A DNA stretch of 39,261 bases, from assembly GCF_000455365.1 (NCBI RefSeq), contig NZ_HG315684.1:417921-457181 (forward strand), given 5' to 3'. This document shows positions 1 to 7,742 of the stretch, in pieces (position 1 is the stretch's first letter; each line of letters begins with the position of its first letter). The notes under the pieces are model-generated. The model saw nothing but the letters and a program-made list of their open reading frames with translations, did no database searches and was not told the DNA's origin. This DNA comes from Halopiger djelfimassiliensis. Its GTDB lineage: Archaea; Halobacteriota; Halobacteria; Halobacteriales; Natrialbaceae. The position numbers were made by a program, and so were the translations under genes.

Positions 1-867
1 GTCGCCTTACACGATCTGGCGGGTAAGATCCTCGAGGTGCCGGCCTACCAGTTGCTGGGCGGGAAGTACCGCGACGAGGTCCGGGTCTACTGCGACTGCC
101 ATACGGAAGCGGAAGCCGACCCGATCGCCTGCGCCGACGAAGCCGAGCGCGTCGTCGAGGAGTTGGGGTACGACGCGCTCAAATTCGATCTGGACGTTCC
201 GTCGGGCCACGAGAAAGACCGCGCGAACCGCCACTTGCGTGAACCCGAAATCGAGCACAAAGCCAGCATCGTCGAGGCGATCACCGAGCGCGTCGGCTCC
301 CGGGCCGACGTCGCCTTCGACTGCCACTGGACGTTCTCGGGCGGCTCCGCCAAACGGCTGGCCAAACGTCTCGAGGAATACGACGTCTGGTGGCTCGAGG
401 ACCCCGTCCCGCCGGAAAACCACGACGTTCAGCGCGAAGTCACCCGGTGTACGTCGACGCCGATCACCGTCGGCGAGAACGTCTACCGGACCCACGGCCA
501 GCGCCGCCTGCTCGAGGAGCAGGCCGTCGACATCATCGCGCCCGATATGCCCAAAGTCGGCGGGATGCGCGAAACCCGCAAGATCGCCGACCTCGCGGAT
601 CTCTATTACGTCCCGGTGGCGATGCACAACGTCGCCTCGCCGGTCGCGACGATGGCAAGCGCCCACGTCGGCGCGGCCATCTCGAACGCGCTGGCCGTCG
701 AGTACCACTCCTACGAACTCGGCTGGTGGGAGGATCTCGTCGAGGAGGACGTCATCGAGGATGGCTCCATCGAGATCCCCGAGGAGCCCGGTCTGGGCGT
801 TACTCTGGATCTGGACGCCGTCGCCGACCACATGGTCGAGGGCGAAGAACTGTTCGACGAGGCGTAA
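1..867 (+). CDS. Mandelate racemase/enolase-superfamily sugar-acid dehydratase-like protein (5' partial)
   Basis: The frame is open from the first base, so the true start lies upstream; 288 codons plus the stop are visible. The visible part is the (beta/alpha)8 barrel of the enolase superfamily. In order it shows a KFDLD segment at the position of the catalytic lysine strand, then three metal-binding acids (FDCHW, WLEDP, VGEN), then APDMPKVGG and AMHNVASP, whose Asp and His form the usual base pair. The family abstracts a proton alpha to a carboxylate using a magnesium ion. Haloarchaeal relatives include dehydratases of gluconate or xylonate type, and the DCHW and HNVASP signatures suit an acid-sugar dehydratase better than a racemase. 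The substrate cannot be read from the sequence. The family assignment is firm, the dehydratase role is inferred. Confidence 0.85.
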   Translation, partial: VALHDLAGKILEVPAYQLLGGKYRDEVRVYCDCHTEAEADPIACADEAERVVEELGYDALKFDLDVPSGHEKDRANRHLREPEIEHKASIVEAITERVGSRADVAFDCHWTFSGGSAKRLAKRLEEYDVWWLEDPVPPENHDVQREVTRCTSTPITVGENVYRTHGQRRLLEEQAVDIIAPDMPKVGGMRETRKIADLADLYYVPVAMHNVASPVATMASAHVGAAISNALAVEYHSYELGWWEDLVEEDVIEDGSIEIPEEPGLGVTLDLDAVADHMVEGEELFDEA

Positions 868-979
868 CCGCCTCCTTCTGTTTCTCGACCACTCGTCTTT
901 CGCCTTCCGCCCGGTCTCGAGCCTCGTATCCGGCGTCGAACACACGGTGCCTTCGTTCGGGATGTCCCTGCTGGTGTGT

Positions 980-987
980 GTTTTATT
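980..987 (+). promoter_or_regulatory. TATA-like box of the HtrA-type protease gene
   Basis: The AT-rich octamer TTTTATTA is centred about 28 bases before the GTG at 1012. This places transcription initiation at or next to that codon, which supports a leaderless mRNA and argues against the upstream in-frame GTG at 976, which lies before the box. Confidence 0.5.
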
Positions 988-1011
988 ACACTCGTCGGGG
1001 TGGCAACGGGC

Positions 1012-2127
1012 GTGACACCGAACCAAAAGCCGCTCACCCGGAGGCGTCTGTTACGAGCCGCTGGCAGCGTCACGGCAGCACTCGGTTTCTGTGGCTCGAC
1101 GGCGGCGAACCGAACCGTAGCTGCGGATGTTCCGGGTGCGAACGCTCCGGTGCAAAGCGCCCCCGACGAGGACGTGGGACAGTACGCCGAAATCTACGAG
1201 GCGACGATCGACGATGTCGTCCTCGTCAACGTGTTCGGCGTCGACGACGAGATCCCCGGGGGGATCGGCTCCGGGTTCGTCATCGAGGACGGGTACGTGG
1301 TGACGAACAACCACGTCGTCCGCGACGCAGCCGAGGTCGAACTCCAGTTCAGGAACGAACGGTGGCGAACGGGGTCAGTCGTCGGGACTGATATCCACAG
1401 TGACCTCGCCGTTCTGCGCGTCGACTCCTTGCCCGACGCGGTGACCGGCCTATCGTTTGACGACGCGGCGCCGACGATCGGTCAGGAAGTCCTCGCACTC
1501 GGAAACCCGCTCGGATTCGATGCCTCCATCTCTCAGGGCATCGTCAGCGGCGTCAACCGATCGCTGCCGAGTCCGACCGGCTTCTCGATCCCCGCGGCGA
1601 TCCAGACCGACGCGCCGGTCAACCCCGGCAACAGCGGCGGGCCGCTGATCACCCTCGATGGCGACGTGCTGGGCGTCGTCTTTGCCGGTGCCGGCCAGAC
1701 GATCGGGTTCGCGATCTCTGCGCTCCTTGCCGCCCGCGTCGTCCCCGCCCTCATCGAGGACGGCGAGTACGAGCACGCGTACATGGGCGTCGGCGTCCTT
1801 CCCGTCGGGCCGCTGATCGCCGAGGCCAACGATCTCGAGGAGCCACGCGGCGTCCTGGTCACGAACGTCGCCTCGAGCGCACCCGCGTCCGGCGTTCTCG
1901 AGCCGGCGAACGACGTGACGACCGTCGAGGGGACGCCGGTCCCGGTCGGCGGCGACGTCATCGTCGCCATCGGTGACGCGGACGTCCCGACGCAGGAACG
2001 GCTCTCCGCGTATCTCGCACTCGAGACCTCGCCCGGCGACGAGATCGACATCGACGTCGTCCGCGACGGCGACCGCCAAACCGTATCGTTGACGCTTGCG
2101 GAACGCCCGGAGGTCGATCTGCCCTGA
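1012..2127 (+). CDS. Tat-exported trypsin-like serine protease, HtrA/DegP family with PDZ domain
   Basis: The protein has 371 residues from the GTG at 1012, chosen because a TATA-like box lies about 28 bases upstream. The N-terminus carries a twin-arginine motif (TRRRLLRAAG, about residues 9-18) followed by a short hydrophobic stretch, so export in folded form by Tat is likely. The trypsin-like domain has its full triad: His about 101 in TNNHVV, Asp about 131 in HSDLAVL, and Ser about 208 in NPGNSGGP. A PDZ-like domain follows (about 265-365), with VGGDVIVAIGD resembling the carboxylate-binding region. HtrA proteases degrade or hold misfolded exported proteins. A cysteine at about 27 does not sit in a good lipobox (LGFC), so lipid anchoring is doubtful. 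The gene runs toward a small acidic minus-strand gene. Confidence 0.92.
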   Translation: MTPNQKPLTRRRLLRAAGSVTAALGFCGSTAANRTVAADVPGANAPVQSAPDEDVGQYAEIYEATIDDVVLVNVFGVDDEIPGGIGSGFVIEDGYVVTNNHVVRDAAEVELQFRNERWRTGSVVGTDIHSDLAVLRVDSLPDAVTGLSFDDAAPTIGQEVLALGNPLGFDASISQGIVSGVNRSLPSPTGFSIPAAIQTDAPVNPGNSGGPLITLDGDVLGVVFAGAGQTIGFAISALLAARVVPALIEDGEYEHAYMGVGVLPVGPLIAEANDLEEPRGVLVTNVASSAPASGVLEPANDVTTVEGTPVPVGGDVIVAIGDADVPTQERLSAYLALETSPGDEIDIDVVRDGDRQTVSLTLAERPEVDLP

Positions 2128-2131
2128 GCCG

Positions 2132-2314
2132 TCAGTCCTCTCCTTCGTCCTCGATCTCGTTCTCGTCCGCCCGCGGTGCGTTCTGCGTGCCGAGGTCGTC
2201 GTCTCCGGCGTCGACCTCGTCCGGATCGCGGTCGATCCGCTCGAGTTCTTCCTCGATTTCGGCGTCCCGTTCCGCCTCGCGCTCGTTCGTTCTGTCGTTG
2301 TCGGCTTCGGCCAT
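2132..2314 (-). CDS. Small highly acidic hypothetical protein
   Basis: A 60-residue reading frame starts at the ATG whose complement is 2312-2314 and stops 4 bases from the protease stop. More than a third of the residues are Asp or Glu, and the middle (EIEEELERIDRD) could form a short helix. Longer versions reaching 2521 are open, but they would run across the secE promoter and start, so the ATG at 2314 is preferred. I recognise no domain. The codon pattern looks like haloarchaeal coding sequence, but acidic low-complexity frames are common here, so its reality is moderately supported. Confidence 0.5.
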   Translation of the reverse strand: MAEADNDRTNEREAERDAEIEEELERIDRDPDEVDAGDDDLGTQNAPRADENEIEDEGED

Positions 2315-2427
2315 AGGAATCGGCTTCGCCGCCGAACGGGTTGACGTTCCCGCCGTCGAGTGCAACGTCGGGTCGGATCGCCCACCGCTCCCAGCGCGCG
2401 GCGACCAGTCGGGAGACACGAAAGACA

Positions 2428-2434
2428 GATAAAA
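2428..2434 (+). promoter_or_regulatory. TATA-like box of the secE-nusG operon
   Basis: GATAAAA is centred about 29 bases before the secE ATG at 2460. The two genes overlap, so this single box probably serves both, giving a leaderless or nearly leaderless transcript. Confidence 0.5.
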
Positions 2435-2459
2435 GACGCCGCGCTGTGAATAGACAGAT

Positions 2460-2639
2460 ATGGACGTTCCGTACGACCTCACCTCGTACGTTCGGGTGTT
2501 GAAAATGGCGACGACACCCACGACCGAGGAATTCCTTCAGGTATCGAAAATAGCCGGTGCAGGGATCCTGCTCGTCGGATTCGTCGGTTTCCTCATCGGC
2601 GCGATCATGCTGTTCCTCACCGGCGGTGGTGGCTTCTAA
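2460..2639 (+). CDS. secE: Preprotein translocase subunit SecE
   Basis: The 59-residue protein is too short for most gene finders. It has the archaeal SecE (Sec61-gamma) plan: a short amphipathic N-terminal helix containing [16 protein letters not shown], then one transmembrane helix at about residues 31-53 ([19 protein letters not shown]), and a Gly-rich end. SecE clamps the SecY channel in the cytoplasmic membrane and is essential for secretion. Its stop overlaps the nusG start in TAATG, so the two are translationally coupled. The secE-nusG pair is the conserved archaeal and bacterial order, which strengthens the call. Confidence 0.93.
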   Translation: MDVPYDLTSYVRVLKMATTPTTEEFLQVSKIAGAGILLVGFVGFLIGAIMLFLTGGGGF

Positions 2640-3076
2640 TGGGTATTTACGCGGTCAAGACGACTGCAAGTCAGGAACGCACCGTCGCGGACATGATCAT
2701 CAACCGCGAGGAGTCGGAGATCCACGCCGCGCTCGCCCCCGACTCGCTGACCTCGTACGTCATGGTCGAGGCCGACGGCAACGCCGTGTTAGAGCGCGTG
2801 CTCGAGGACATTCCGCACGCGCGAAGCATCGTCCCCGGCGAGTCCGACATCTCCGAGGTCGAACATTTCCTCTCGCCCAAACCCGACGTCGAGGGGATCG
2901 CGGAGGGCGACATCGTCGAACTCATCGCCGGCCCGTTCAAAGGCGAGAAGGCCCAAGTACAGCGCATCGACGAGGGCAAGGATCAGGTGACCGTCGAACT
3001 GTACGAGGCGACGGTCCCGATCCCGGTGACAGTACGGGGCGACCAGATCCGCGTGCTGGACTCCGACGAACGCTAG
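2639..3076 (+). CDS. nusG: Transcription elongation factor Spt5 (NusG)
   Basis: The 145-residue protein has the archaeal Spt5 layout: an NGN domain (about 1-83, starting [13 protein letters not shown], with YVMVEADG and [11 protein letters not shown]) joined to one KOW domain (about 85-140, with [20 protein letters not shown]). Spt5 binds the clamp coiled coil of RNA polymerase with Spt4, raises processivity and links transcription to other machinery. The length is normal for the family. It overlaps secE by one base and is followed by a short gap and a convergent zinc-finger gene. Confidence 0.95.
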   Translation: MGIYAVKTTASQERTVADMIINREESEIHAALAPDSLTSYVMVEADGNAVLERVLEDIPHARSIVPGESDISEVEHFLSPKPDVEGIAEGDIVELIAGPFKGEKAQVQRIDEGKDQVTVELYEATVPIPVTVRGDQIRVLDSDER

Positions 3077-3156
3077 GCTCGCTCGGCTTTCCCGTCAACT
3101 GCAGTTGCGGCCGCTGATGCTGTGGGTGACGAAAGCAGCCGACTCGTCGGACGGCG

Positions 3157-3444
3157 TTACCGTTTTAACTCGTTGGCGATCGCTTCGACGTCCGCGGCCG
3201 CTTCGATCTCCTCGAGGAGTTTCTCCCGTTTGCGGACGTCCTCGGAGCTTGCACCGTACGCCCGGACGTACTCGGCGCGGCTGTGTTCGGTAAAGGCGTG
3301 TCGGATCGCGAGGTATCCGTCGGGGACGACGGTTCCACAGACTTTGCACTCGCGGCGCTCGTGTTCGGTCGCCTGATGGACGACGGCCGATTCGACGTCC
3401 TCGAACACCGAACCGCAGCCGTCGATTCCGCATTCCCAGGCCAT
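3157..3444 (-). CDS. Small zinc-finger protein (C2H2/C2C2 type), DUF7565-like
   Basis: The 95-residue protein has two Cys pairs and matching His residues. A first unit CGIDGCGSVF...VVHQATEH resembles a C2H2 finger, and a second unit ECKVCGTV...RHAFTEH repeats the pattern. A charged helical C-terminal half follows (KREKLLEEIEAAADVEAIANEL). This layout is typical of small haloarchaeal zinc-finger proteins whose role is unknown; binding of nucleic acid or protein is likely but not shown. The ATG at 3444 is the natural start. It is convergent with nusG. Confidence 0.75.
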   Translation of the reverse strand: MAWECGIDGCGSVFEDVESAVVHQATEHERRECKVCGTVVPDGYLAIRHAFTEHSRAEYVRAYGASSEDVRKREKLLEEIEAAADVEAIANELKR

Positions 3445-3573
3445 TCGATGGGAAAATCGACGGGCCGTCCTAATGGTCTTTTCGCAGTACTCCTGTTGGA
3501 GACAACACAGGTCGGTGGGCCGTTCGGCGGTCGACGCGATTACGGTCGGACGCGAACGGTCGGAAAATCAGAA

Positions 3574-3580
3574 TTCATAA
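3574..3580 (+). promoter_or_regulatory. TATA-like box of the PHP-domain gene
   Basis: TTCATAA is centred about 29 bases before the GTG start at 3606. It supports that start and a leaderless transcript. Confidence 0.4.
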
Positions 3581-3605
3581 CTCGCCGGTCGCGAAACGAA
3601 CGATC

Positions 3606-4370
3606 GTGAGCGATGGAGCGGAGTCTCGAGTCGACTGTCACGTGAAGGTGCTCGACGAGACGGTCGTCGAGCGTGCAAAACGCGCCGGCCTCGACGCGAT
3701 CGTCTACGCGCCCCATTTCACTCGGCTGCCGGAGATCCGCCGGGAAGCAAACGCCTACTCGAGCGACGAGTTGCTCGTCATTCCCGCACGTGAAGTGTTT
3801 ACAGGCTCCTGGCAAAACCGAAAACACGTTCTGGCACTCGGGCTCGAGGACCCGGTGCCCGATTTCATCCCGCTCGATGCGGCGATAGCCGAGTTCGAAC
3901 GACAGGACGCCACGGTGCTGGCACCGCATCCCGAGTTCGCGAACGTCAGCCTCGCCGAAGACGACCTGCGTCGGTACAGGGAAGTGATCGACGCCGTCGA
4001 AATCTTCAACCCGAAACACCTCCCGTTCCACAACCGCCGGGCGCGTAAACTGGCGGCCGCATACGAGTTCCCGCCCTTCGGTTCCTCGTACGCGCACCTC
4101 CCGAGTTCGGTCGGTATCGCACACACTGCCTTCGAGACGGCGATCGAGACCGAAGCCGACCTCATCGACGCATTCGAGGATCGGGTCGGGCGACGGGTCG
4201 TGTACGAAAACGGCTTCGAACGGATGCGTACGAGCGCGATCGAACTCGGCCACCTCTGTTACGAAAACACCTGGGAGAAGATCGACCGGCTCTTTCTCTC
4301 CGGCATCGAGCCGACACATCCCAACCACATCGCCTACGACGGACGGTTCGACGACGTCGCCGTCTACTAG
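3606..4370 (+). CDS. PHP-domain phosphoesterase-like protein
   Basis: The 254-residue protein starts at a GTG placed correctly after a TATA-like box. It shows PHP-superfamily landmarks: VDCHVKV near the N-terminus in place of the usual HxH motif, GLDAIVYAPHFT (the second metal His), IPAREVFT (Glu), VLAPHPE (His), FGSSYAHLPSSVG near the last metal site, and overall PHP spacing. PHP enzymes are metal-dependent phosphoesterases acting on nucleotides, nucleic acids or histidinol phosphate. The first motif reads DCHVK, so the N-terminal His pair is reduced and the metal site may be altered. Its stop codon overlaps that of the convergent 51-residue gene in a CTAG. The substrate is unknown. Confidence 0.75.
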   Translation: MSDGAESRVDCHVKVLDETVVERAKRAGLDAIVYAPHFTRLPEIRREANAYSSDELLVIPAREVFTGSWQNRKHVLALGLEDPVPDFIPLDAAIAEFERQDATVLAPHPEFANVSLAEDDLRRYREVIDAVEIFNPKHLPFHNRRARKLAAAYEFPPFGSSYAHLPSSVGIAHTAFETAIETEADLIDAFEDRVGRRVVYENGFERMRTSAIELGHLCYENTWEKIDRLFLSGIEPTHPNHIAYDGRFDDVAVY

Positions 4371-4522
4371 TCGTCCTCTAGCGCGTCGGCGATCCGCTCG
4401 AGCTGGATGCCGACGTAACACAGCGCCTGCGTCCGCATGATCGCCGGGTCGTCGCTCCATTCGTTAGTGATGTACGACGCCTGTTTGCCCGCACGGTCGA
4501 GGTGTTCGGTATCGGATGCCAT
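4367..4522 (-). CDS. 51-residue hypothetical protein
   Basis: The frame starts at the ATG complementary to 4520-4522 and encodes a 51-residue acidic protein, beginning MASDTEHLDRAG and ending RIADALEDD. Two helices are plausible, the second amphipathic (TQALCYVGIQLERIADAL). Its TAG stop and the TAG stop of the PHP gene share the palindrome CTAG at 4367-4370. It is below the usual length cutoff of gene finders, but the codon use matches the neighbours and the frame fills the gap between the PHP gene and the dodecin gene neatly. I know no function for it. Confidence 0.6.
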   Translation of the reverse strand: MASDTEHLDRAGKQASYITNEWSDDPAIMRTQALCYVGIQLERIADALEDD

Positions 4523-4673
4523 CGTCCGCGATCAACGTTCGGCGTCGATATCCGAAACGGTTCGGGTCCGGGTTACGGACACGGAGGAAACGGCCGCGAG
4601 GATAGCGGCTCGCGGGAAGCGGCATTATCACGCCGCGGAACTATGAGCGCTTGCGATGTCCGTTGGCTGGACC

Positions 4674-4880
4674 ATGGCCGAGACCGTCAAAGTCATCGAA
4701 CTGACCGGAAACTCGACCGAATCGTGGGAAGACGCTGCACAGAACGCGCTCGAGGACGCCGACGAAACGCTCGAGAACATCAGCGGCATCGAGATCGTCT
4801 CGCAGACGGCCGACGTCGACGGCGGAACGATCGAGCGGTACAAGACGACGGTACACGTCTCGTTCGCGCTCCAGCGCTGA
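4674..4880 (+). CDS. Dodecin family protein, lacking the flavin-stacking tryptophan
   Basis: The 68-residue protein matches the dodecin fold (beta-alpha-beta-beta) along its length: VKVIELTGNS, then the helix SWEDAAQNALEDADETLENI, then GIEIVSQTADVDGGTIERY and TTVHVSFAL. Dodecins form hollow dodecamers that store riboflavin or FMN. Aligned by eye to the Halobacterium salinarum dodecin, the strand reading VVWAEVVDQ there reads ISGIEIVSQ here, so the tryptophan that stacks on the flavin is a glycine. It may bind another ligand or none. I chose the ATG at 4674 because it fits the family start; an in-frame ATG at 4656 would add six residues. A TATA-like ATTATCA lies at 4625. Confidence 0.85.
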   Translation: MAETVKVIELTGNSTESWEDAAQNALEDADETLENISGIEIVSQTADVDGGTIERYKTTVHVSFALQR

Positions 4881-4918
4881 CGGCGGCGCTGATGGCGTCG
4901 CTGGCGCGTTCGGGACGG

Positions 4919-5395
4919 CTATCGGTCGCCTGCGTTCCCCGCCCGGTCGCGGTCGATCCGTGAGAGCGTCTCCGCGACCCGCTCCCAGTGGCTTCCGCGC
5001 CAGAAGTACTGGCCACACCCACGGCAGCGCCGGACGTCGACCGCCGCCGGGTCGGGCGCGTATTCGGGCGTCGATACCGATTCCGCGACGGGTTCGAGCG
5101 GCCCGTTACAGCGGCCGCAAAACGCGGGTTCGGCGGCGAGGCGCAACTCGACTCCCGCGGCGGCCAGTTCCGAGAGTTGGCCCTCGACGCTGCGTGACTC
5201 GAGCAAAATTGCGTTGGTCGCGCGGTTCGCAAGCGCGACGTCGCGCGTGATCAGGGTTCGGCGCTCCTTCCGGGCGAGTGCACGCAGGGCGTCGTCGGCT
5301 TCGAGGCCGCGGTCGCCGGCGTAGACGGTGTCGTGGTTGCACATCCGGAGGTACGAGTCGAGCCCGCCACACATGACATCGAGCAGGAGACGCAT
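4919..5395 (-). CDS. Mut7-C RNase domain protein (PIN-like fold with zinc ribbon)
   Basis: The 158-residue protein begins LLLDVMCGGLDSYLRMCNHD, the characteristic opening of the Mut7-C (DUF82) domain with the first active-site Asp. YAGDRG and LITRDVAL supply further acidic residues of the PIN-like nuclease site. The C-terminal third carries a zinc ribbon: CGRC at about 93-96 and CRGC at about 124-127, then YFWRGSHWERV, a family signature. Mut7-C proteins are predicted RNases. The ATG lies 16 bases after the polX stop, so it is the last gene of a DUF5788-like, polX, Mut7-C operon and may act in nucleic-acid processing with PolX. That link is inferred from position only. Confidence 0.85.
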   Translation of the reverse strand: MRLLLDVMCGGLDSYLRMCNHDTVYAGDRGLEADDALRALARKERRTLITRDVALANRATNAILLESRSVEGQLSELAAAGVELRLAAEPAFCGRCNGPLEPVAESVSTPEYAPDPAAVDVRRCRGCGQYFWRGSHWERVAETLSRIDRDRAGNAGDR

Positions 5396-5411
5396 GGGAT
5401 CGTGCGGCGGC

Positions 5412-7163
5412 TCAGTGCAGGAACGCCCGCAGGTCCTCGAGTTCCCAGGTGTTGATCACGTCGTCGGGCTCGGCCCAGCCGCGACGGGCCGTGTGGACGC
5501 CCCAGCGCATGTACTCGAGCGTCGAGGGCTGGTGGGCGTCGGTGTTGATCGCGATCGGCGCACCTTCCTCGACGGCAGCTTGGACGGCGCTCCCCCAGAG
5601 GTCGAGTCGGCGAGGGTTGCTGTTCACCTCGAGGGCGGTATCGTGTTCGGCGGCGGCCTCGGCGAGCGCGGTCGCGTCGAAGTCCAGTCCCGACCGTTCG
5701 TTGAGCATCCGGCCGCTCGGATGGCCCAACACGTCGATCGCCGGGTTCTCGACCGCACGGACGAGGCGTTCGGTGGCGGTTTCGGCGTCCTGATCGAGCG
5801 CGCTGTGGGTCGAGGCGACGATCACGTCGAGCGCATCGATGACCGCCTCGGAGAGGTCGATCTCGCCGTCGGCGTCGACGTTCGCCTCGATGCCCGCAAA
5901 GACCGCGATGTCGGCTGCGGCGTCGACCTCGCGGATCCGCTCGACCTGCTCGAGGATCTCGGTATCGGAAAGCCCCATGCCGCCGACGATGCCGGGACCC
6001 TCGGCGTGATCGGCGACGGCGTAGTAGTCGTACCCCCGGTCCGCGGCGGCGGCGACCATCTCCTCGATCGTGGTGTTGCCGTCGGACCACTCGGTGTGAC
6101 TGTGCAGATCGCCGCGGATATCCTCGCGCGTGAGCAACGCCGGCAGCGTCCCGTTTTCCGCCGCCGCGATCTCGCCGCGGTCCTCCCGCAGCTCCGGCGG
6201 GATCCGGGGCAGGCCGAGGGCCTCGTACATCCCCGCCTCGGTCTCGCCCGCAACGCGGTCGCCGACGCGCTGGCCGGCCGCCTCGTCGTCGACGTCGCTT
6301 ACGTCGAACGCGCCGTACTCGTTGAGCTTCATCCCACGATCGATCGCGTAGTTTCGCAGGGCGACGTTGTGGTCCTTGCTGCCCGTAAAGTACTGCAGCG
6401 CGGAGCCGAACTCCTCGGGGACGACGACCCGCAAGTCGACGCGGCTCTCGCCGACGCGGACGCTGGCCTTCTCGGGACCGGACTCGATCTCGCTGTCGAC
6501 CGACTCCCACTCGACGAACCGCTCGACGACCGCCTCGTTGGCTTCGGTCGCGGCGAGGACGTCCACGTCGCCGATCGTCTCGCGCCACCGGCGGATCGAC
6601 CCCGCCACCTCGCAGCGCTCGACGGCCTCGAGCGACTCGAGGAACGCGAGCACGTCGTCGGCGAGCGGCCGCGCTTCGCCGAGCAACTGCCGCTGGCCGA
6701 CCTGCCGGGCGAACTCGAGGTTCTCGAGGATGTTCCGCTCTGTCTTCGGGCCGAACCCCGTTACGGACTGGATCTCACCGGCCTCGGCGGCCGCCTCGAG
6801 GTCGTCTAACGTCTGGACGCCGAGTTCCCGGTAGAGTTTCCCGGCCGTCTTGGGGCCGACGCCCTCGATGCGGGTGATGTCGGCGATATCGATGGGGAGG
6901 TCGGCGCGCAGTTCCTCGAGTTCCTCGATCTCGCCGGTCTCGACGTACTCGACGATCTTCGAGGCGATGGCGTCGCCGACGCCGTCGATCTCCTCGAGAA
7001 TCCCCTCGTCGCCCGCCTCGACGCGGTCGGCGATCGGCGACGGATGCGCGCGGATGTTCTCGGCCGCCCGCCGGTACGCGCGGGGTTTGTACTCGACGTC
7101 GTCGGCCTCGAGCAGGTCGGCGAACTCCTCGAACCGCGCGGCGAGTTCGGCGTTGGTCGCCAT
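5412..7163 (-). CDS. polX: DNA polymerase/3'-5' exonuclease PolX
   Basis: The 583-residue protein has the full PolX arrangement. N-terminal helix-hairpin-helix repeats are visible (LEEIDGVGDAIASKI, ITRIEGVGPKTAGKL and VTGFGPKTERNI). The polymerase site is GSIRRWRETIGDVDV at about 188-202 with a third Asp in SRVDLRVV. A C-terminal PHP domain follows from about 335, with DLHSHTEWSDG, VADHAEG, GIEAN, ASTHSAL, GHPSGR and NTDAH. PolX fills short gaps in base excision repair; the PHP domain gives Mn-dependent 3'-5' exonuclease and often AP-site activity. All catalytic motifs look intact. The ATG at 7163 overlaps the stop of the upstream gene (TGATG), and the Mut7-C gene follows after 16 bases. Confidence 0.95.
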   Translation of the reverse strand: MATNAELAARFEEFADLLEADDVEYKPRAYRRAAENIRAHPSPIADRVEAGDEGILEEIDGVGDAIASKIVEYVETGEIEELEELRADLPIDIADITRIEGVGPKTAGKLYRELGVQTLDDLEAAAEAGEIQSVTGFGPKTERNILENLEFARQVGQRQLLGEARPLADDVLAFLESLEAVERCEVAGSIRRWRETIGDVDVLAATEANEAVVERFVEWESVDSEIESGPEKASVRVGESRVDLRVVVPEEFGSALQYFTGSKDHNVALRNYAIDRGMKLNEYGAFDVSDVDDEAAGQRVGDRVAGETEAGMYEALGLPRIPPELREDRGEIAAAENGTLPALLTREDIRGDLHSHTEWSDGNTTIEEMVAAAADRGYDYYAVADHAEGPGIVGGMGLSDTEILEQVERIREVDAAADIAVFAGIEANVDADGEIDLSEAVIDALDVIVASTHSALDQDAETATERLVRAVENPAIDVLGHPSGRMLNERSGLDFDATALAEAAAEHDTALEVNSNPRRLDLWGSAVQAAVEEGAPIAINTDAHQPSTLEYMRWGVHTARRGWAEPDDVINTWELEDLRAFLH

Positions 7164-7603
7164 CAGCGCCCCCTCCGTGTGGCCCCGCCGTCGTCCCGTC
7201 CGAGCGCCTTTTTGAGGAACGACATCCAGCGTTTGCGATCGGCGGCCTGCTTGGCCTGCTGTTCGCGCTCGAGGTCCGTCGGGCCGAGGCTCTCGAGGGC
7301 GTTCAGCGCGCGATCGATCCCGATGATACCCCGCGCCAGCTCCTCGCCTTCCTCGCGGCTGATGTCGCCCTCCTCGATCCGCTCGAGGCGCTCGAGGCGT
7401 TCCCGTCGCAGGTTCTTTTTCGCCTGCTCGACGCGCTCGCGCTCGCCGGGCGGGACCGTCTCGCGGCGTTTGATCTCGAAGACGAACGTCCGGAGGTCGA
7501 TCTCCTCGCCCTGGACCGTGATCGTCTCCGGGATGTCCGCTCCGACGGTCGCGCCCTCGCGGTCGACCCGCTCGAGCAGTTGCTTGCGCTCGTACTCTTG
7601 CAC
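7163..7603 (-). CDS. Coiled-coil-like conserved haloarchaeal protein (DUF5788-like)
   Basis: The 146-residue protein starts at the GTG complementary to 7601-7603, chosen because a TATA-like box sits about 29 bases upstream. The sequence has a small ordered N-terminal part (GADIPETITVQGEEIDLRTFVFEI) followed by a long charged helix rich in Arg and Glu (about 50-95), a short turn and a basic C-terminus. It resembles the haloarchaeal DUF5788 family as I remember it; no function is known to me. Its stop overlaps the polX start, so it is the first gene of the polX/Mut7-C operon. A TTG at 7630 would extend it by nine residues. Confidence 0.7.
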   Translation of the reverse strand: MQEYERKQLLERVDREGATVGADIPETITVQGEEIDLRTFVFEIKRRETVPPGERERVEQAKKNLRRERLERLERIEEGDISREEGEELARGIIGIDRALNALESLGPTDLEREQQAKQAADRKRWMSFLKKALGRDDGGATRRGR

Positions 7604-7628
7604 GGTTCGATATGGGTGTCGGGGAGCC

Positions 7629-7635
7629 AAAAATG
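7629..7635 (-). promoter_or_regulatory. TATA-like box of the DUF5788-polX-Mut7-C operon
   Basis: On the minus strand this reads CATTTTT, centred about 29 bases before the GTG at 7603. No comparable box lies before polX or the Mut7-C gene, so all three genes may depend on this promoter. Confidence 0.4.
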
Positions 7636-7742
7636 TACAGTCCCGGGCGAAGCGGCCGCCGGACTCCGACGACGCCCGCAGCCGAATCAGCGGTCGACTC
7701 GAACCCCAAATCCCTTAGCTGCTCCGCACATACCCCCGCGCA

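Noticed and set aside
5328-6809. A 493-residue plus-strand frame antisense to polX
   Set aside because: It mirrors the codon pattern of polX, has shadow-like low complexity (Val, Asp, Gly, Arg) and no recognisable motif.
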